Shown: positions 24,965 to 35,248, counted from the stretch's first letter. The stretch: DNA of 64,000 nucleotides from CAIZQW01 sp942493055 (GCA_942493055.1 OW818680.1:1674001-1738000), one strand, 5' to 3'. Made by a program: numbers and translations. The notes: generated by a model from the sequence alone, not told the origin.

Positions 24965-27725
24965 CTCCGCTTTCAGCGAACACGACAACGACATGCTGCC
25001 ACGTATCCGCTTTAAGAACACCCGTGCATTTCTTCTCCTCGGCAGCGGTAATCACCCGCAAACTCTGATTGTTCCAGCAGTCGATCAAAAAGCCGTCATT
25101 TTTCCCGGCGGTCAGCTTATCGAGAATACGGCCAGACTCCCCTTTCGCCGGTTTGATCCAGAGTTCAAACGAGAAATCTCCGGCAAAGAGCTTCTGGTCG
25201 TCCGTGAGTGTGCCCCCCGCGACGGGTGACAGCACTGAGAAAATCACGTTGCTCCCCTCAACCGCACGGTCATGTCCGCCGGTTGCCAGCTTGCGGACAT
25301 CTTCCTGTTTCAATGCACCGCGAAACGCAGTAACCCTTCCAAAGGTTCCTCTGAAAAGGCTCTTCCCTTCACTGTCCACGCCGATCCGCAGCGGGTGATT
25401 GTTGGCGGGGATGGCAGGTTTTTTCGGGACTTTCTGCGGCTGATAAACCACCACATCCTTTTTGCGGGCGGCCGGCTGGATGTCCCACTTTTCGAGTCTC
25501 CCCTTTTTCACGATTCCGCTGACAACCGTCTGCCCTTCAAGGTGCAGTTTGAAATCGGCATCCCACTCCGCCGGCCATGCTGGCAGCAGCAGAATTTTAC
25601 CGCCCGCCTCCTGCAGCAGCATCCGCTGCAGGGCGATGCTACCGGAACCAAAGTGATCAAAGTCGGGACAGGAGTCAGGCCCGGCACTGCCATACATCGG
25701 AAAACGGCATTCGGTAGAGGCATGCCGATAGCGGTGAATCAATCCGTCCTTGGCTTCAGCGGCATCTCCGGCATAGGCCCAGTGAATCTGATCCTGCGTC
25801 CAGCACTTGTAATTATAAGAGTTCTTACTGGCTCTGTTCGTCATCGTAACACTCACAATGTCGGACGTACCGAGCCCCAGTCCGAAACAGCGGAAAGGAA
25901 AGACCGGATAGAGCTCTCCGTTCTCAGAATTTTTTTTGTGCGACCACTCCTGCGCCGGGGCAATGGCCTTGAGCCCGTTGATCTCCTGCAAATGCACCGG
26001 CGGGATCTCCGCTCTGAAGCGTTTCCACGCTCTCTGATCACTCTTCGTGCCAGCCTGCATCGCCAGCAGTTCATCCAGGCAGTATTGCAGGCCCGCGATA
26101 TCCGGTGCCGGATTAACCGCGACCCACCAGGTCTCCAGCACCATTGCGGGATCAAGCCGTATCTTCCCCTCCGGATCACGCAGGTAGTGTTTGTCAAAAA
26201 AGAGCAGCACTTCCCGTGCAAAGGGGACTAGTACTTGATCAGCAAACTTTTTATCACCGCTGTACTTTGCATAGTCAATCATCATTGCGGTTGTCTCCAA
26301 TCCGCTGGTGAAATAGTAACTGTGGTAATAGCCCTTACCCGCGTTCTCCCCCGGTTTGGTTTTAGGTGGCTTACCATCGCCGCAGTCGCGCTCCCCGCCG
26401 GTCGGCTCGATGTTCTCGCGGTAATAAGCGCCTTCATGTCCAAACCACGCCTGGGTGATCGCCTTACGCAACGGCAGCAGATCTGAATAATAATTGAAAA
26501 AGGGCTGCATCAGCTCAAAATCACCGCTCATCAGCAGGGGCCAGTAGAGCAGACGCTGGTTCTGATAGGTGAAGCGGCGGCCCCAGTCGCGGGCATCTTC
26601 GTGGGTCATCCAGAGATTCTCCCCGAGTTTCTCCGAGCTGCGTTTCTTTCCAGGCTTCGAGGTCAGCAGCGGCTGAGTGAACAGCCCCCCGTTAAACTTG
26701 GTCTGTACCCGTCCACGGCTCTGACAGGCCATCAGAAAACGGAAGACATTGTAGTTCTGTGCCACCAGCGCCCCTGCATCCTTTTCAATTCTCCGTCCGT
26801 TCACCGACTCTCCGCTGAACTTTTCGCGCTCCTCTGCCGGCACTGTGTTATCCGAGACTGTGATCCAGCTTTTATCCCAGAAATCCGACCACCAGCGGCA
26901 GTGCTGCTCCCAATCTTTTCGGGTATCCCTTTTTTCCGCTGCCTGCTTCTCAAGTGCAGCAACCCAGCGGTCAACTTTCGGTTCCTGTTGACAGCGTGCA
27001 TGAATCCGGATATCAAACGTTCTTCCACTGCCCTGCAGAGCGCCCTCGGTCAGAGCCATATCCGGACTTTCAGTCAGATTGCCAAAGATATTGAATCGAT
27101 AGGGATCAGGAAATTTATCCGCCATGTGCTCCACTGAATAGTATTTCAGCTCCTCAGGATAAACACTGCGGTCACCCACATTATAATAGCAGATGATCCG
27201 CCCGTCTTTCTCCAGCCGGACATCCTGCGTGGGTTCATCCAGCGGTGCTCTGGAGGTGTTATAGGCACAGTCATCAAAACGTTTCCACAACTCTGGAGCC
27301 GTAGAGACCGCAACGTCCTGCGGCGAATCAATCTCCACGTGATAAACATTGCGATTGGCATCCGCCCAGAGTTTAATTTTCACCCCATCAGCATCAATCC
27401 GGATCGAACCGGTTGTCAGATCAAGGGTCTGTTTAAAAGCCTTCCCCTTTTCAAAGGGGTTGGGTTTGATTGAAATATGCACCCGCCCGGTTTTAAACAG
27501 ATCTCCGTTGTAGGTGTAGGCGTCATTTTTGGAGAGCAGCAGATAAAGATCGCCACCTTCAACCGCATAGACTCCGGCGGCGACATCGCCGTTACCCAGC
27601 GGCATCTGCCCTGAAGCATCTTTCGAGGGGGAATTCCAGATCACATTATAGCGGGAGATTGATTCACCGGCCGTAATTGATACAGCCATCAGACTGGTCA
27701 GACATAAGAGAAACGGGTTATTCAT
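24933..27725 (-). CDS. DUF5703/GH95-like secreted protein with truncated LamG domain
   Basis: 930 aa with signal peptide (about 1-19). The N-terminal beta domain (YNVIWNSPSKDASGQMPLGN, LYLLLSKNDAY, GRVHISIKPNPF) matches DUF5703, seen in front of (alpha/alpha)6 barrels related to GH95 fucosidases; barrel segments follow (WPLLMSGDFELMQPFF, ETWWVAVNPAPDIAG). About 150 C-terminal residues resemble a LamG/ConA-like module (SFELWIKPA..., WQHVVVVFAESGVSLWLNG) that stops abruptly at GEEL, short of the last strands. It is the last gene of a four-gene operon. A glycosidase role is inferred. Confidence 0.75.
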   Translation of the reverse strand: MNNPFLLCLTSLMAVSITAGESISRYNVIWNSPSKDASGQMPLGNGDVAAGVYAVEGGDLYLLLSKNDAYTYNGDLFKTGRVHISIKPNPFEKGKAFKQTLDLTTGSIRIDADGVKIKLWADANRNVYHVEIDSPQDVAVSTAPELWKRFDDCAYNTSRAPLDEPTQDVRLEKDGRIICYYNVGDRSVYPEELKYYSVEHMADKFPDPYRFNIFGNLTESPDMALTEGALQGSGRTFDIRIHARCQQEPKVDRWVAALEKQAAEKRDTRKDWEQHCRWWSDFWDKSWITVSDNTVPAEEREKFSGESVNGRRIEKDAGALVAQNYNVFRFLMACQSRGRVQTKFNGGLFTQPLLTSKPGKKRSSEKLGENLWMTHEDARDWGRRFTYQNQRLLYWPLLMSGDFELMQPFFNYYSDLLPLRKAITQAWFGHEGAYYRENIEPTGGERDCGDGKPPKTKPGENAGKGYYHSYYFTSGLETTAMMIDYAKYSGDKKFADQVLVPFAREVLLFFDKHYLRDPEGKIRLDPAMVLETWWVAVNPAPDIAGLQYCLDELLAMQAGTKSDQRAWKRFRAEIPPVHLQEINGLKAIAPAQEWSHKKNSENGELYPVFPFRCFGLGLGTSDIVSVTMTNRASKNSYNYKCWTQDQIHWAYAGDAAEAKDGLIHRYRHASTECRFPMYGSAGPDSCPDFDHFGSGSIALQRMLLQEAGGKILLLPAWPAEWDADFKLHLEGQTVVSGIVKKGRLEKWDIQPAARKKDVVVYQPQKVPKKPAIPANNHPLRIGVDSEGKSLFRGTFGRVTAFRGALKQEDVRKLATGGHDRAVEGSNVIFSVLSPVAGGTLTDDQKLFAGDFSFELWIKPAKGESGRILDKLTAGKNDGFLIDCWNNQSLRVITAAEEKKCTGVLKADTWQHVVVVFAESGVSLWLNGEEL

Positions 27726-27746
27726 TTTTACTGTCCCGCCGGTCGC

Positions 27747-28523
27747 CTATCGGCGCATGGTCATTGAAAAGACATACTGGTCATAGCGATAGACGCCGCG
27801 GACAAATTCGATGGGCTGCGAGGAGCTGCGCTGATAGGTCAGGCGCTCAATGATCAGGACGGTCTCATCGACAGGAACATTCAGCATCTTGGCCTCTTCG
27901 GCTGTTGCCTTACCCGCACGGATGGACTCCACGCCGTGACTGATATGAATGCCATACTTGTTTTCAAGAATCTGATAGAGCGAATTTGAAAAATCCTCTT
28001 CCTGGGAGACGTCCAAGCTTTCCGGCAATTCGGAGGTCAGATACACAAGCGGGAAGCATTGATTGTGACCCCGCAACCGCCTGATCATAAGCGTTTGCTC
28101 CCCCTTCTTCAACCCAAGCTGTTTGGCCAGCACGGTTGTCGGCTGATGATATTTCACATCGACGATCTCCGTGAGCGCCGTCTTCCCCTTGATCTGCATC
28201 TCTTCCGTAAAGCTCTTCATACGGCCCAGATCTTCGGTCAGCGGCGTACCAATCACACGAGTCCCCAGCGCAGCGCGTCGTTCGATGATGCCTTTATTGA
28301 TCAGACTGTCATACGCTTTGCGCACCGTCGCCCGACTCAGGCCGAAGCGTTCGACTAATTCGAGTTCGCCGGGCAAAAGGCTGCCAATGGTGCACCGCTG
28401 ACGAATGCGATCATGCAAGGCGTTCTCGAGCTGTTTCCACAACGGGGCTTCCGATAAAATCGAAAAGTCCAATGTTTCACCTGGCTTGAATAGAACGACT
28501 GGTTTTTCTCGTGTCCGTGCCAT
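27747..28523 (-). CDS. GntR/HutC-family transcriptional regulator
   Basis: 258 aa. N-terminal winged HTH (PLWKQLENALHDRI, FGLSRATVRKAYDSLINKG) and C-terminal UTRA effector domain (about 90-250: LPESLDVSQEEDFSNSLYQI, IERLTYQRSSSQPIEFVRG). UTRA regulators are usually repressors released by a sugar phosphate or other small ligand. It lies inside the URO-D/sulfatase/DUF5703 operon (9 and 21 nt gaps), so autoregulation of that operon is likely. Confidence 0.9.
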   Translation of the reverse strand: MARTREKPVVLFKPGETLDFSILSEAPLWKQLENALHDRIRQRCTIGSLLPGELELVERFGLSRATVRKAYDSLINKGIIERRAALGTRVIGTPLTEDLGRMKSFTEEMQIKGKTALTEIVDVKYHQPTTVLAKQLGLKKGEQTLMIRRLRGHNQCFPLVYLTSELPESLDVSQEEDFSNSLYQILENKYGIHISHGVESIRAGKATAEEAKMLNVPVDETVLIIERLTYQRSSSQPIEFVRGVYRYDQYVFSMTMRR

Positions 28524-28532
28524 AATGTATTC

Positions 28533-30005
28533 CTACTCTTTCCGGCGCACTGGCGCCTTGCGATACGATGATTCCTTGGGCCAAGTCTTTGGATCGGCAT
28601 ACAGGTTCTCTGTATCCTTCAACTCCTGCTGCAACTTAGCCAGTTCCTTCTTCAATTCCGCAACAACGGCCTGGGCTTCCGGCTTCTCATAGATGTTGTG
28701 CAGTTCCGCCGGGTCTTTCACCAAGTCATAACATTCCCATTGGTCCTTGCCGTCAAAGTGGATGAGCTTATGCGTCGTCGTGCGTACTCCGTAATGCCGG
28801 GCCGTGTTATGGTCGCCCGGGGTGTGGTAGTAGCGGTAGTACATGCTTTTACGCCACTGGGCAGGCGTGGTGCCGTCGAACAAGGGTGTGAGGCTGACGC
28901 CCTGCATCTCTTCAGGCACTTTTTCGCCTGCCAGCGTCAAGAAGGTCGGTGCGAAGTCGCAATTCACACAGATCGCATCCTGCGTCAAGCCCGGCTTGAT
29001 ACCCTTACCCCAACGCACCAGGAAGGGCATTTGGAGACTCTCTTCGTACATAAACCGCTTGTCGTACATACCATGATCCCCCAGGAAAAATCCCTGGTCG
29101 CTGGTGTAAATGACGACAGTGTCATCCAGGATGCCCTCCTTCTCCAGGAACTTCAAAACCTCGCCCATGCTCTCGTCGATGCTTTCGATGCAGGCCAGAT
29201 AGTCCTGCATGTAACGTTGATAGCACCAGCGTGTCAGCGCATCCCCTGTCAACCCCTCTGGATACGGGCCCTTCACATCACGTTTACTCAGGTCGCGGGC
29301 AACGCTCTGCTTCTGTTCGCGGATGGCATCGGTACGCCCGGTGTAGGCGTCAAAGAGGGTGTCAGGCTCCGGGATGGTCTTGGCACGCCACTTCTTGGCA
29401 AGCCGTTCATTGGGATCCCAGGGACGATGCGGCGCCTTATGATGCAACATCATGAAGAAGGGCTTGTCCTTGGGACGCGCCTTCAAATTCTCGATAGCCA
29501 GCTTCGTGACAACCTCGGTCGCATACTCGCCGTCATATTTCTTCGACCCCTCCTTCGTGTAGAGAACGGGGTTGTGGTATTCGCCCTGCCCCGGAAAAAC
29601 TTCCCAGTGGTCAAAGCCCTGCGGATCCGTACCCAGATGCCACTTGCCGATCATGGCGGTATAGTAGCCCGCCTTCGACATCCGATGCGCCACCGTGACC
29701 TTGTTCGTGTCCAGCGCGTTAAAGACGGGCACACCGTTGATATGGCTGTATTGGCCGGTCAGGATCGTCGCACGGCTCGGCGTGCAGATCGAGTTGGCTG
29801 CAAAGACATGGTTGAACTTCATCCCCTCCTTGGCCAGCCGGTCCAGGTTCGGCGTCTGGATCAGCTTGTCGCTGTAGGCGCTGATGGCATGGGCGGCGTG
29901 ATCATCCGACATGATATACAAAATATTCGGACGCTGCTGCGCGGACATCGCGACCAGCGAAAAACAACTTACGATCACTGCACAAGATTCACGATAAGAC
30001 TTCAT
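28533..30005 (-). CDS. Secreted Cys-type sulfatase
   Basis: 490 aa, signal peptide to about residue 22. Signature SICTPSRATILTG with formylglycine-precursor Cys74; metal-binding IMSDDHAAHA near residue 32, LHHKAPHRPW and YTSDQGFFLGDHGMYDKR are typical of the S1 arylsulfatase-like family; this one resembles the heparan/mucin-type sulfatases common in PVC and Bacteroidetes. AGGAGG precedes the ATG. Probably desulfates a glycan in the periplasm, with the glycosidase-like product of the same operon acting next. Confidence 0.92.
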   Translation of the reverse strand: MKSYRESCAVIVSCFSLVAMSAQQRPNILYIMSDDHAAHAISAYSDKLIQTPNLDRLAKEGMKFNHVFAANSICTPSRATILTGQYSHINGVPVFNALDTNKVTVAHRMSKAGYYTAMIGKWHLGTDPQGFDHWEVFPGQGEYHNPVLYTKEGSKKYDGEYATEVVTKLAIENLKARPKDKPFFMMLHHKAPHRPWDPNERLAKKWRAKTIPEPDTLFDAYTGRTDAIREQKQSVARDLSKRDVKGPYPEGLTGDALTRWCYQRYMQDYLACIESIDESMGEVLKFLEKEGILDDTVVIYTSDQGFFLGDHGMYDKRFMYEESLQMPFLVRWGKGIKPGLTQDAICVNCDFAPTFLTLAGEKVPEEMQGVSLTPLFDGTTPAQWRKSMYYRYYHTPGDHNTARHYGVRTTTHKLIHFDGKDQWECYDLVKDPAELHNIYEKPEAQAVVAELKKELAKLQQELKDTENLYADPKTWPKESSYRKAPVRRKE

Positions 30006-30018
30006 CCTAGGCCTCCTC

Positions 30019-31017
30019 TTATTTTAACTCTGTATATTCCTTAAACAATTTCAGAAACACGTGATACTGCTCCAGACTGACACCCGGCGGCGTCTGGTGG
30101 TCAACGCTCGGAATGAACCCGCCGGACTTCATGAGCGGCACGAGGCGTTCAAACTCCGCGCGTATCGCTGCTTCGCCCTTATCCATGGTCATCTTGTCGA
30201 AATGGCCGATCATGCAGAGATCCGGAAACTGCTGACGCACCTTCATGCCGTCCACGCCAGCCTGACGCTCCAACGGCAGCACGCCCTTGACGCCGACCTT
30301 GCGCAGCCACGGAACCATCAGGGTCACATCGCCATCCGTATCCACAATCATCGGAATGTTGCGCTCGTCCAGTTCGGCCATCAGCTTTTTATAATACGGC
30401 GCCAGGAACTCATTGAAAACATCCTCGGATATCATGGGACCTAGATTATAGCTCATGTCCTCCGCGAGCGTCATAAAGGTCGGCACGCAGGCGTCATCCA
30501 TCTGGCGAATCAGCTTAATGTTGAACTCGGTCAAATCAGCGTTAATGGCATGGATCAGTTCGGGCTGGTCATAAAAAGCATAACTGAGCTGTTCGATATT
30601 GAGCAGCGTGCGCGGAAACCAGAAAAAACCTTCGAGCGTCGCCCAGACAACCGCATCGCCCGTCGCCTGACGCTTAGCCCAGGGCCGCATGATCTCCAGG
30701 GAGGCGGTATGGTCAGGGAAGAGACTCGGCTTGATGCGCAGATAGTCATCCATGTTCCGCACACAGCCTTCCACATGATGCTGGGCCGCCTCAATCGTAG
30801 GGTCTGTGGTGCTGAACCAGAACTGCTGATAGGGATCAAGGCCAAAATACATGGCAATGTCAAAGACCTGGCTGAACTTCAGCTCCTTCGGCAGCCCCTC
30901 GCCATGCCACCGGGCAATGGTCTCATCCCACCACATCGCCCATTCCCAGCGTGGCAAACGATCAACCGGCTGGAAATTCATGACGGCTCGAAAGCGTTCC
31001 ACATGGTTCATACTCAT
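30019..31017 (-). CDS. URO-D family protein lacking the HxCG motif
   Basis: 332 aa, cytoplasmic. MNHVERFRAVMNFQPVDRLP is the usual URO-D superfamily start, and the fold pattern continues to FIPSVDHQTPPGVSLEQYH at the end. Where the other two URO-D proteins in the window read HSCG, this one reads DTDGDV, so the His/Cys zinc-site residues are replaced. It is first gene of the sulfatase operon (13-nt gap). An ATG two codons in is an alternative start. Function unknown; it may bind a different metal or none. Confidence 0.8.
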   Translation of the reverse strand: MSMNHVERFRAVMNFQPVDRLPRWEWAMWWDETIARWHGEGLPKELKFSQVFDIAMYFGLDPYQQFWFSTTDPTIEAAQHHVEGCVRNMDDYLRIKPSLFPDHTASLEIMRPWAKRQATGDAVVWATLEGFFWFPRTLLNIEQLSYAFYDQPELIHAINADLTEFNIKLIRQMDDACVPTFMTLAEDMSYNLGPMISEDVFNEFLAPYYKKLMAELDERNIPMIVDTDGDVTLMVPWLRKVGVKGVLPLERQAGVDGMKVRQQFPDLCMIGHFDKMTMDKGEAAIRAEFERLVPLMKSGGFIPSVDHQTPPGVSLEQYHVFLKLFKEYTELK

Positions 31018-31152
31018 TTCCTTTCACTGAGCCCTAAGAGTCTTAGAATAGTATCACATCTCATGAACAAAAGTGAATGCTCTTTTTAATAAATGAAACA
31101 TTTACGAATCGACCCGCACAGGGCATCTATGTTATTTTAAAACTTTATACTT

Positions 31153-34100
31153 ATGAAAAGCTATAAGCCCTATATCCAGAAGCTATTGTTTAAGCGTGCT
31201 CCAACTCGGTCTGCATCCTGCGCCTCTCACCTTTTCTCATTAAACGGCCTCTGCTTAATAGTGGCCCTCCTTCCCTTTCTGCTTGCTCCTTCATCATACG
31301 CCCTCACTTGGAGCCTGGCTTCGGGCAATGAAAATTGGCCGTCCGACAAACGGGCCGCGATCGTCTCCGCCATGAACGAGGCGGTCTCCGTCTACAACGC
31401 GAACGGCTTTTTTGACAAGCATGTGTGGGCTAACTACAATGCCAGTGTGCCGACCGCGCAGGCCAGTTATAGCGGCTGGATTGATTTTGGCGGCTCGATC
31501 AGCTCGCGCGTCGCCCTGCATGAAATATCGCATACGCTGGGCGTCGGACAGGTCGCCGCCTGGAACACCAACCGGACCGACAATAAATGGACAGGCGCCT
31601 ACGGGGTCGCCCGCGTCAAACTGTATGATGGCGCCTCCGCCGTGCTCAATGCGGACACCATGCACTTCTGGCCCTACGGGCTAAACTACGATGACGAAAA
31701 CACGCCCACCAAATGGAGCCGTCATTGCAGGATGGTCTCCGCCATGCGCCGTGATATGGGCATCGTCGGCGATTCGGATTCTGACGGCCTGCCGGATGAC
31801 TGGGAGACCTTCAACTTCAGCGCGCTGAGCCAGACCGCCGCAGGCGACGCTGACGGCGACGGAACCGCCAACCTTGCCGAGTATCAGGCCGACAGCAATC
31901 CAGCACAGGAGTTTGTCTTCACCTGGAAAGGCGGCGGCGGCACCTGGGACACGGCAACAGCCAATTGGACCGGCGCAGCCACGCGCTGGCGCAATGGCAT
32001 CAACGACTCCGCTCTTTTCGCAGGAACCTCCGGCACGGTCACGACCGTCAGCGGCATGCAGGCCAACACGATGACCTTCAATACGAACGGCTACCGGGTC
32101 TCCGGCAGCACCTTCACCCTGTGCGGCGTCAAGCCGACCCTCACGACAGCCACGGGTGTCACGGCCACGCTCGAAACAATCCTCGCCGGCTCCTCCGGAC
32201 TGACCAAGGCCGGCAACGGCACACTCGTCCTCTCTGCAGTCAACACCCTCTCGGGCGACCTGACCCTCTCAGGCGGCACCCTCGACATCGCCCCCGGGGG
32301 ACGCCTCTTCATGAGCAGTTCCGGCTCCATGAGCATCGCCTCGGGGGCCACCCTCGCCTTCACCGGCAACTGGGGCTGGGACGGCACCTTGCGCTACCTC
32401 GGCGTGGACACAGGGGAAAACATCATCAATGGCGGGACACTCCGCCACAGCGGCACCAGCAACCCGAAAACATCCGCTGGCGCAGGCCGGCTCTTCACCA
32501 TAGGGGACACAGGCGCAACGCTTGAGTCCGAGACAGCGGGATCCGAGTTCAGTATCGGGTACCGGACCGATTACGGGACATCCCTCGACAGCCAAGGCGG
32601 CACACTGACGCTCGCAGGCGCAGGTGACGGCGATTTGAACTATACCCTTCCCGGCGACGGCGGGCTCACCAAGAACGGCGAGGGCACCTGGAAGCTGACT
32701 CGCTCTGGCAGTAGCTACACAGGCGACACGACTGTCAACGCCGGGCGCTTGGTGATGGCAACCTCCAACACGCTCTCGGGTGCCATTACTGTGAATGGCG
32801 GCGTACTCGAAGTCGGCCATCCTCACGCCCTCGGCAGTGCAGGCCGCGCCATCGGTTTTTCTGCAAACTCGGACGGCGTTGTCGACGTGCTCTGTAACAG
32901 CAGCGTGAACGCCTACGACCTCAGCGCGAGCAGTACCGCGACGGGCACCCTCCGGCTCGGACGCGCCACGCCGGGCGCTGGCATCAAGCATGTGCTTGGC
33001 TACCTCACCCACGGCAACAACATCTTGACTGTCGAAGCGGGGGCCAACGTCACCAGCGGCATCGCTGAGGTTCAGTTTGACGGCATGAATCTGGGCGCAG
33101 GAGCAGGCTACACCGCGCCGTCGACGCTTAAAGCTACGACTGCCGCCATCTCGATCACGGGACTCGTCAGCATCGCTGCAAACAACAGTGCCAAAACACT
33201 GAAACTCGATGGCGACAGCACAGGGAACGCGATCAGCGGCATCATTGCCAACGGGCTGAACATGCTCACACTCCTCAAGGCTGGCTCCGGCACCTGGACG
33301 CTCTCGGGCGCCAACACCTTCACAGGGTCTGTCACCGTCGCCCAGGGAACCCTGCGAATCGAACACAGCTCCGCACTCGGAAGCGGTGTCAAGACCGTCA
33401 TGCTCAATGCTGGCGCTGAAAAGCGACTGGAACTCGACGGGAGCAAACGCTCCATCGTGTTGCCCTCAACCCTCAATTTCATGAGCAGCGGCATCAACGG
33501 CACGCTCCGCAATGTGGCAGGCACCAACACGGTGAACAGTCCCTTCACCATGACGACGAACAACGGCAACACCAAGATGCTCAGTGACGGCGGACTGCTC
33601 CTCCTCAACAGCATGGTCACAGCAAATGCCAGCGGCCGCTTCCTTGATTTGGGTGGCACCTCGACTGTGACCAACACCTTCGCCGGCGTGCTGGGCAACG
33701 CCAACACGCCGGGGCTGATCAAATCTGACGCCGGCACCTGGGTGCTCGCAGGCGCCAACACCTATGCAGGGCTTACACAAGTTATGGCAGGGGAACTCAT
33801 CCTCACCCATGCCACAGGACTGGGTACGACAAGCGGGGAGACGGTGGTCTCGAACACCGCGAGGCTCTCGCTCTCCGGCTCGATCTCCGTCGCGGGTGAA
33901 CGGATCACGCTGAATGGCGACGGTGGCGACTATTTTGGCGCGTTGCGCAGCAGCGCCGGCAGCAACAGTTGGTCAGGCGCCGTGACACTCGCGACCCCCG
34001 GCACCCGGCTCGGCGCGAAGGCGGGCACGCTGGAAATCTCAGGGCCCATCGGCGACGGCGCCAACGTCTGCGGCCTGGTCGTGCGCAACAATACGGGCGC

Positions 34101-35247
34101 CACAACCATTCTCTCCGGTAGCAGCACCTACGACGGGACCACCCAACTAATCGGCGGCCTCACCCGCCTGGCACGGGGGGATGACCGGTTACCGGTTGCC
34201 ACAGCTCTCCTGCTTGGCGGCTCGAACGTTTCGGGCTTGCTTGATTTGAATGGGTGCAACCAGATCCTCACAGGACTTAAAATCACACAAACCAGCGGCA
34301 CCTTAGCCAACGCTGTCACCAACAGCACCACAACGACGGCCCGGCTGACGCTTCTCCTGCCTGTGACCAACCTGACCTCTGATGTGCCGCTGGCTGGCAA
34401 TCTGGATCTGCTGTTGGCAGGTGCGGGTACACTGACACTCGCCAACACCAATACCTTCACCGGCATGACCACCGTCGGTGGCGGAATGCTGGCCCTGAAG
34501 GGCAATCTGGCGGGAGGGATGAGCGTCTCCAACGGCGTCTTCGCCCCTCAGGGCCGGCCCTCCATCGGCGGCGGACTGACGATGCAGTCCAACGGCACGT
34601 TGCGCGTCCGCCTCAACGGCACGACCCCGGGCACAGGCTTTGATCAGGTAAGGATGACGAGCACGACAGCCTCGACATCACTGGCCGGGCTGCTCGATAT
34701 TGTTGCAATCCCTGGACTCCCCACCAACACGTCCTTCACTGTGATCGACCGCGCAGGGACGAGCCCTGTTTCCGGCTCTTTCGAGGGAATGGCCTCCAAT
34801 ACGGTCTTTTCCGTGGATGGCTACAACTGGACAATCACATATACGGGAGGAGATGGCAACGATGTGACCCTCACCATTGCGGACGCCCTGACCACATGGC
34901 GGTATGGTTATTTCACAACGACGCTGAACAGCGGGAGTGCCGCGGACACGGCTGACCCAGACTTGGATGGCATGAGCAACGTTGATGAGTTCATCGCAGG
35001 CACTAACCCCACAAACAAGCTGAGCCTCCTCGCCTTCACCGGGACCTCCAGCACAACAAACAAGATCACGCTCGACTTCCCCTCCGTGCTGGGACGCACC
35101 TACCGCATCCAATGGACTGATGCCCTCGTCACCCCTGTCTCCTGGAACACGCTCTCCAACGCCATCCCGGGAACAGCAGAACTCCTGCATATCAACGATA
35201 CGATGACCAAAACTCAGCGTTTCTACCGCATCCAGATCGTGCAGTAA
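31153..35247 (+). CDS. Giant autotransporter-type beta-strand-repeat protein with metalloprotease-like head
   Basis: 1364 aa. Signal/anchor at about residues 35-55. Residues 55-210 contain HEISHTLGVGQ (H123, E124, H127) and a later MHFWPYGLNY, the layout of a metzincin zinc site and Met-turn, though the usual third ligand is Q133. Then Asp-rich calcium-binding-like repeats (DSDSDGLPDDWE, DADGDGTANLAEY). About 900 residues of repeats of the type LTKAGNGTLVLS..NTLSGDLTLSGGTL follow, the passenger-associated transport repeat that forms a beta-helix. The end holds another DPDLDGMSNVDEF repeat and a terminal beta domain (YRIQWTDALVTPVSW) of the kind shared by PVC surface proteins. No outer-membrane beta-barrel is seen. 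Probably a surface adhesin or protease. Confidence 0.82.
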   Translation: MKSYKPYIQKLLFKRAPTRSASCASHLFSLNGLCLIVALLPFLLAPSSYALTWSLASGNENWPSDKRAAIVSAMNEAVSVYNANGFFDKHVWANYNASVPTAQASYSGWIDFGGSISSRVALHEISHTLGVGQVAAWNTNRTDNKWTGAYGVARVKLYDGASAVLNADTMHFWPYGLNYDDENTPTKWSRHCRMVSAMRRDMGIVGDSDSDGLPDDWETFNFSALSQTAAGDADGDGTANLAEYQADSNPAQEFVFTWKGGGGTWDTATANWTGAATRWRNGINDSALFAGTSGTVTTVSGMQANTMTFNTNGYRVSGSTFTLCGVKPTLTTATGVTATLETILAGSSGLTKAGNGTLVLSAVNTLSGDLTLSGGTLDIAPGGRLFMSSSGSMSIASGATLAFTGNWGWDGTLRYLGVDTGENIINGGTLRHSGTSNPKTSAGAGRLFTIGDTGATLESETAGSEFSIGYRTDYGTSLDSQGGTLTLAGAGDGDLNYTLPGDGGLTKNGEGTWKLTRSGSSYTGDTTVNAGRLVMATSNTLSGAITVNGGVLEVGHPHALGSAGRAIGFSANSDGVVDVLCNSSVNAYDLSASSTATGTLRLGRATPGAGIKHVLGYLTHGNNILTVEAGANVTSGIAEVQFDGMNLGAGAGYTAPSTLKATTAAISITGLVSIAANNSAKTLKLDGDSTGNAISGIIANGLNMLTLLKAGSGTWTLSGANTFTGSVTVAQGTLRIEHSSALGSGVKTVMLNAGAEKRLELDGSKRSIVLPSTLNFMSSGINGTLRNVAGTNTVNSPFTMTTNNGNTKMLSDGGLLLLNSMVTANASGRFLDLGGTSTVTNTFAGVLGNANTPGLIKSDAGTWVLAGANTYAGLTQVMAGELILTHATGLGTTSGETVVSNTARLSLSGSISVAGERITLNGDGGDYFGALRSSAGSNSWSGAVTLATPGTRLGAKAGTLEISGPIGDGANVCGLVVRNNTGATTILSGSSTYDGTTQLIGGLTRLARGDDRLPVATALLLGGSNVSGLLDLNGCNQILTGLKITQTSGTLANAVTNSTTTTARLTLLLPVTNLTSDVPLAGNLDLLLAGAGTLTLANTNTFTGMTTVGGGMLALKGNLAGGMSVSNGVFAPQGRPSIGGGLTMQSNGTLRVRLNGTTPGTGFDQVRMTSTTASTSLAGLLDIVAIPGLPTNTSFTVIDRAGTSPVSGSFEGMASNTVFSVDGYNWTITYTGGDGNDVTLTIADALTTWRYGYFTTTLNSGSAADTADPDLDGMSNVDEFIAGTNPTNKLSLLAFTGTSSTTNKITLDFPSVLGRTYRIQWTDALVTPVSWNTLSNAIPGTAELLHINDTMTKTQRFYRIQIVQ

Positions 35248-35248
35248 G

